DNA of 44,227 nucleotides from positions 252,501 to 296,727 of the forward strand of contig RPFO01000102.1 of the NCBI GenBank assembly GCA_009746045.1. Direction: 5' to 3'. Made by a program: the position numbers and the translations under genes. Within the stretch, counting starts at the first letter, position 1. The number at the start of each line of letters is the position of its first letter. Below the pieces are notes generated by a model, which did no database searches, had not been told where the DNA came from, and saw only the letters and a list, made by a program, of their open reading frames with translations. Of the stretch, positions 40,729-44,227 are shown one piece after another. The DNA is from Mesostigma viride. Lineage: Eukaryota; Streptophyta; Mesostigmatophyceae; Mesostigmatales; Mesostigmataceae.

Positions 40729-41031
40729 AGCCCCCGCAGGCCGCAGACTTGTCTTCTCCCGGTCAGGGCTAAGTTTTGCAAAAAAACGAAGTCCTAAGTC
40801 GAAACCATTTTTTCCTCCTGTTCATTTCCATCATCCTGAACAACTCGAGTAGTACGGGATAAGATAACAGCAGGCTGGATCGCTACCATGGTCCAAATTC
40901 TTCCAGATTTCTGGCCTGCGCTGGTTGTCTCTTTATTGTTTCTTGAGCCTGCAGGGTTAGTAATTTATTAATTATTAAACTCGTGAACTCCCGGTTTTGG
41001 GGGACGGAGTCACGGAGTACTCAGTAACCTC
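40729..41031. other. No gene recognised
   Basis: TTTTTTCCTCCTGTTCA occurs at 40094 and again at 40808, outside the two arms of the preceding element in direct orientation. Otherwise unique AT-rich sequence. Confidence 0.4.
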
Positions 41032-41298
41032 GATGGATGGATGGATGGATGGATGGATGGATGGATGGATGGATGGATGGATGGATGGATGGATGGATGG
41101 ATGGATGGATGGATGGATGGATGGATGGATGGATGGATGGATGGATGGATGGATGGATGGATGGATGGATGGATGGATGGATGGATGGATGGATGGATGG
41201 ATGGATGGATGGATGGATGGATGGATGGATGGATGGATGGATGGATGGATGGATGGATGGATGGATGGATGGATGGATGGATGGATGGATGGATGGAT
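41032..41298. repeat. (GGAT)n microsatellite, about 66 copies
   Basis: Perfect tetranucleotide array of 267 bases. It runs straight into an (AATT)n tail at 41297. The flanking phrase GGAGTCACGGAG appears on both sides (about 41008 and 41336). The open frames with Met-Asp-Gly-Trp repeats are artefacts. Confidence 0.97.
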
Positions 41299-41618
41299 TA
41301 ATTAATTAATTGGTTAGACTCATGCTCCTGTTGGGGAGTCACGGAGCATTAACCCCGATGGATGGATGGATGGGTGCAAACAGTCCTACCGGGCTAATCT
41401 ATCTACATCAGCTACCTGCGACATCTATCTAACAGCATTCTAACTACAACATCTATCTAGGCTGCCTAACGGTGCCCTAGGGGAGCTGTCTGGCGTGCCT
41501 CCCCCGGGTTTGCACACGCGGGCGCTTCCCCACAGGGGGGGGCTCGTTGTCCTCTATGACCTGGGCCCACTTGGCCTTGTCCATCATCTTCTTCCAAATC
41601 ACGGAGAGGCCTAGGATG
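41297..41618 (-). mobile_element. 5'-truncated LINE fragment with (AATT)n tail
   Basis: The minus strand encodes LGLSVIWKKMMDKAKWAQVI and further to a stop at 41477, parallel to the C-terminus of LINE A ORF2 (PGLSVIWRQM, RKDRWQVV). A 3' UTR and an (AATT)n tail (41297-41312) follow. GGAT repeats stand on both sides (to 41298 and 41616-41639), so the insertion landed in a microsatellite. Sequence differs enough from LINE A to be a sister subfamily. Confidence 0.78.
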
Positions 41619-41640
41619 GATGGATGGATGGATGGATGGG

Positions 41641-41760
41641 ATTCGATTCGATTCGATTCGATTCGATTCGATTCGATTCGATTCGATTCGATTCGATTCG
41701 ATTCGATTCGATTCGATTCGATTCGATTCGATTCGATTCGATTCGATTCGATTCGATTCA
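41641..41760. repeat. (ATTCG)n microsatellite, 24 copies
   Basis: Twenty-three perfect ATTCG units and a final ATTCA. It is fused to a short GGAT array on its left. Open frames on both strands with I-R-F-D-S or N-R-I-E-S periods are artefacts. Confidence 0.97.
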
Positions 41761-42839
41761 ATGGGCCACTGTACATCATGGCATGGCCACCGTACACATC
41801 AACCTTGTCATCATTCCTTCATGCATTCACGACGTAGGCGCGAGCCCGGGTGGGAGAATAACGGAATACAAACAGACTGTCTAATTGTAGGTGCTAAGGT
41901 TCCATCCCTAATAATATCTCCAATGGGAAGTGGGCAGAGACTCAAACAGGCCTGTCACATTTTGCTGTTGACCATCTCTGCTCATAATCTCTAATAACTT
42001 AGTGGTTGCCTTAATCTTGCCGACTTCAGGCATAGCTTTGCTACCGGGGCTCACTCAGCACTAGTGTCCGGAGGCAGCACCCTGCGGGGCAGTGCACGAC
42101 CTCTCTCGCCGCCAGCTGCTCCATGTACTGGCTCCATTGCTCCCGCCACTGCAGAGTGGCGATGACAAGGGATTGGGCATGGGTTTCCCAATTTAAACAA
42201 ACAAAAAAAGGGGTTGCCTTGCGAAGCCGTAGGCCACAAAAAGAATGCGGAACATCATCCAGATCAGATCATAGCAGGCACTAAAAAGAATTATGGACAC
42301 CTAGGACCAAACAGCTGGTCTCCAACGTATGGCGATCATGGTGTGTTCTATTAGGTAATAGCAAGCATGGTGTGCATTCCATTAGGAAATAGCAATCACG
42401 GTCTGCGTTCGAGACATTGAGAATAGCCCTCTAGGGCAAGAACCGAAAGAACTACTGTAAATTTTGAATAGACACAAACATACGTACCCACCCAATTCCA
42501 GGCGGTCCCTAATACTGCCTCCATGTCGATATTAAATTAGATTAGCTTAACTTAAATGACATGCCTGCATCACTGAGCATATACTACTATGTTCAATGGG
42601 ATGCATGATGGTGGTGGGTGACAAGAATGCCTATCCCATGCAAATGACATCAATCAAGATAAGCCGCAGTTCATGCGACGCGCAACTTTGGACGTCTGTG
42701 CGGTGGAGGAGATATGTCCAGTGAACACCATGCGCAGCATGCAAGTATTGGCAACTCAGCGGTAGGAAGGTTGGCCAGGGGGTCCTAGCACATCGGCTAT
42801 ACGGATTGGCCTACAGTAGACTGGCTATAAGGATTGGCC
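41761..42839. other. No firm gene
   Basis: One weak minus-strand exon candidate lies at about 42094-42141: acceptor CCACTCTGCAG, then WREQWSQYMEQLAARE, then a poor GTCGTG donor. TAGGAAATAGCAA / TAGGTAATAGCAA is a local duplication at 42355-42390. Nothing else is recognised. Confidence 0.3.
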
Positions 42840-43310
42840 TACAGCAGATTGGTTATAGGGGTCTAGAGTTTAGGGTCCAAAGTTCAGGGTTTAGGTGCAG
42901 GGCAGGGTTAAGGGATTTAGGGTTTAGGGCACGTGCCGGCACCATGGCAGGGACAACCTTGTCCAAACTGTTAGGCTTTTGGGTTTCAGGGTAAGGTTTA
43001 GCGTTGAGGTTATACACAGGTACTGGTACTGGTTATACAAAGGTTTGGTATTTATGGCGCCTACCGCAAAAGTTTCGGGTGTAGGGTGTAGGGCAGTCGA
43101 TGCATGTGTCGGCAGTAGAGCAGGGGCATCACGGTCAAAATTGTTTAGGGTGTAGGGTTGTGATAGCTGTTTAGGGTTTAGGGTATAAATAACTGTGTAG
43201 GGTTCAGGGTTGAAAAAACTGATGAGGGTGTAGGGATAAATTACTGTGTAGGGTTTAGGGTTTGATAATTAGGGTCCAGGGTCAGTTTAGGGTTTAGGGT
43301 GCGCTGTCTA
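42840..43310 (+). repeat. Interstitial telomere-like TTTAGGG repeats
   Basis: Many dispersed, degenerate TTTAGGG / GTGTAGGG units, often paired as GGGTTTAGGG. The repeat is the plant and green-algal telomere type. Between them a longer phrase, AGGGCACGTGCCGGCACC with GCAGGG, recurs at about 42927, 43097 (diverged) and 43311, so the block is also a tandem of about 170-215 bases. Confidence 0.8.
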
Positions 43311-43542
43311 GGGCACGCACCGGCACCACCGCAGGGATGACACTATCCAGCAGCCGCGTCGTCGACTGCCCCTTCTTCTCTCTTGCAGCCTTCCTCTTCT
43401 GCAGCACACGCACGGCCTCTTCGACCGACACGACCGCAAGGAGGGGCGTGTGGCTGCTTGCACCGGCCACCTGGGCGGCCGTCTTTGGGCGATTGGCTTC
43501 TTCGAGCGCATTCATGGCGTGCGCCCATTCCGGCTCAAGCGC
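43294..43542 (-). CDS. Unknown protein, last exon
   Basis: The minus strand has a strong acceptor, a C/T-rich tract ending CACTCATCGCCAG, followed in phase 0 by 82 codons: ALEPEWAHAMNALEEANRPK, then TAAQVAGASSHTPLL, SVEEAVRVLQKRKAAREKKG and a tail DSVIPAVVPVRALD. It is probably helical with a basic middle part. The TAA stop lies within a CCCTAAACCC telomere-like repeat. Upstream exons would lie beyond 44227. An internal ATG (43515) could serve as start if the exon were not spliced. I do not recognise the family. Confidence 0.5.
   Translation of the reverse strand, partial: ALEPEWAHAMNALEEANRPKTAAQVAGASSHTPLLAVVSVEEAVRVLQKRKAAREKKGQSTTRLLDSVIPAVVPVRALDSAP

Positions 43543-44227
<685 letters not shown>

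Noticed and set aside
40997-41309. Met-Asp-Gly-Trp repeat proteins
   Set aside because: Translation of the (GGAT)n microsatellite, open in several frames.
41477-41994. Asn-Arg-Ile-Glu-Ser and Ile-Arg-Phe-Asp-Ser repeat proteins
   Set aside because: Translation of (ATTCG)24; only the part before 41618 on the minus strand is real LINE sequence.

Overview
This window is eukaryotic nuclear DNA: GT-AG spliced genes, three kinds of retrotransposon, dense micro- and minisatellites, and no bacterial-style operons. Degenerate TTTAGGG repeats near 42.84-43.31 kb and plant-type LINEs point to the green lineage, probably an alga; the species cannot be named from the sequence alone. Most long open frames are shadows of repeats or transposons, and the host genes appear only when introns are placed by eye.

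Layout. 0-3.6 kb: three minisatellites, then a giant pyrimidine tract that serves as the 3' end of an intron, then the last exon of an Asp-box (sialidase-like) protein. 3.6-5.4 kb: degenerate repeats. 5.4-19.2 kb: a nest of non-LTR retrotransposons. A full-length LINE (family A, 7538-13266, 12-bp target duplication) sits inside the 3' UTR of a shorter element (family B, 7173-7537 plus 13279-14931). A second B copy (15005-18915) is split by a 1.8-kb insert of unknown type. Both B copies carry an ORF1-like protein but no endonuclease or reverse transcriptase, so B looks like an ORF1-only element probably mobilised by LINE A. A and B share a 5' UTR block with a conserved hairpin, an (AATT)n 3' tail and insertion next to CAT.

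19.8-21.5 kb: a complete three-exon minus-strand gene for a BLOC1S1/GCN5L1-like protein of 124 aa. 21.6-22.5 kb: two short inverted-repeat elements. 22.8-36.96 kb: an L1-like LINE (family C) split by an 8.1-kb Ty3/gypsy-like LTR retrotransposon (25901-34012, TSD GGACG). Its two LTRs look identical although gag-pol is decayed. The LINE lies between exact 122-bp direct repeats.

37.3-38.3 kb: a two-exon plus-strand gene of unknown function with a basic N-terminus. 40.1-40.8 kb: an inverted-repeat element. 41.0-41.8 kb: (GGAT)n and (ATTCG)n arrays around a LINE fragment. 42.8-44.2 kb: telomere-like repeats, the last exon of an unknown minus-strand gene, and a huge purine/GT array that would be its upstream intron. 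All coordinates, alignments and splice calls were made by eye without database searches.
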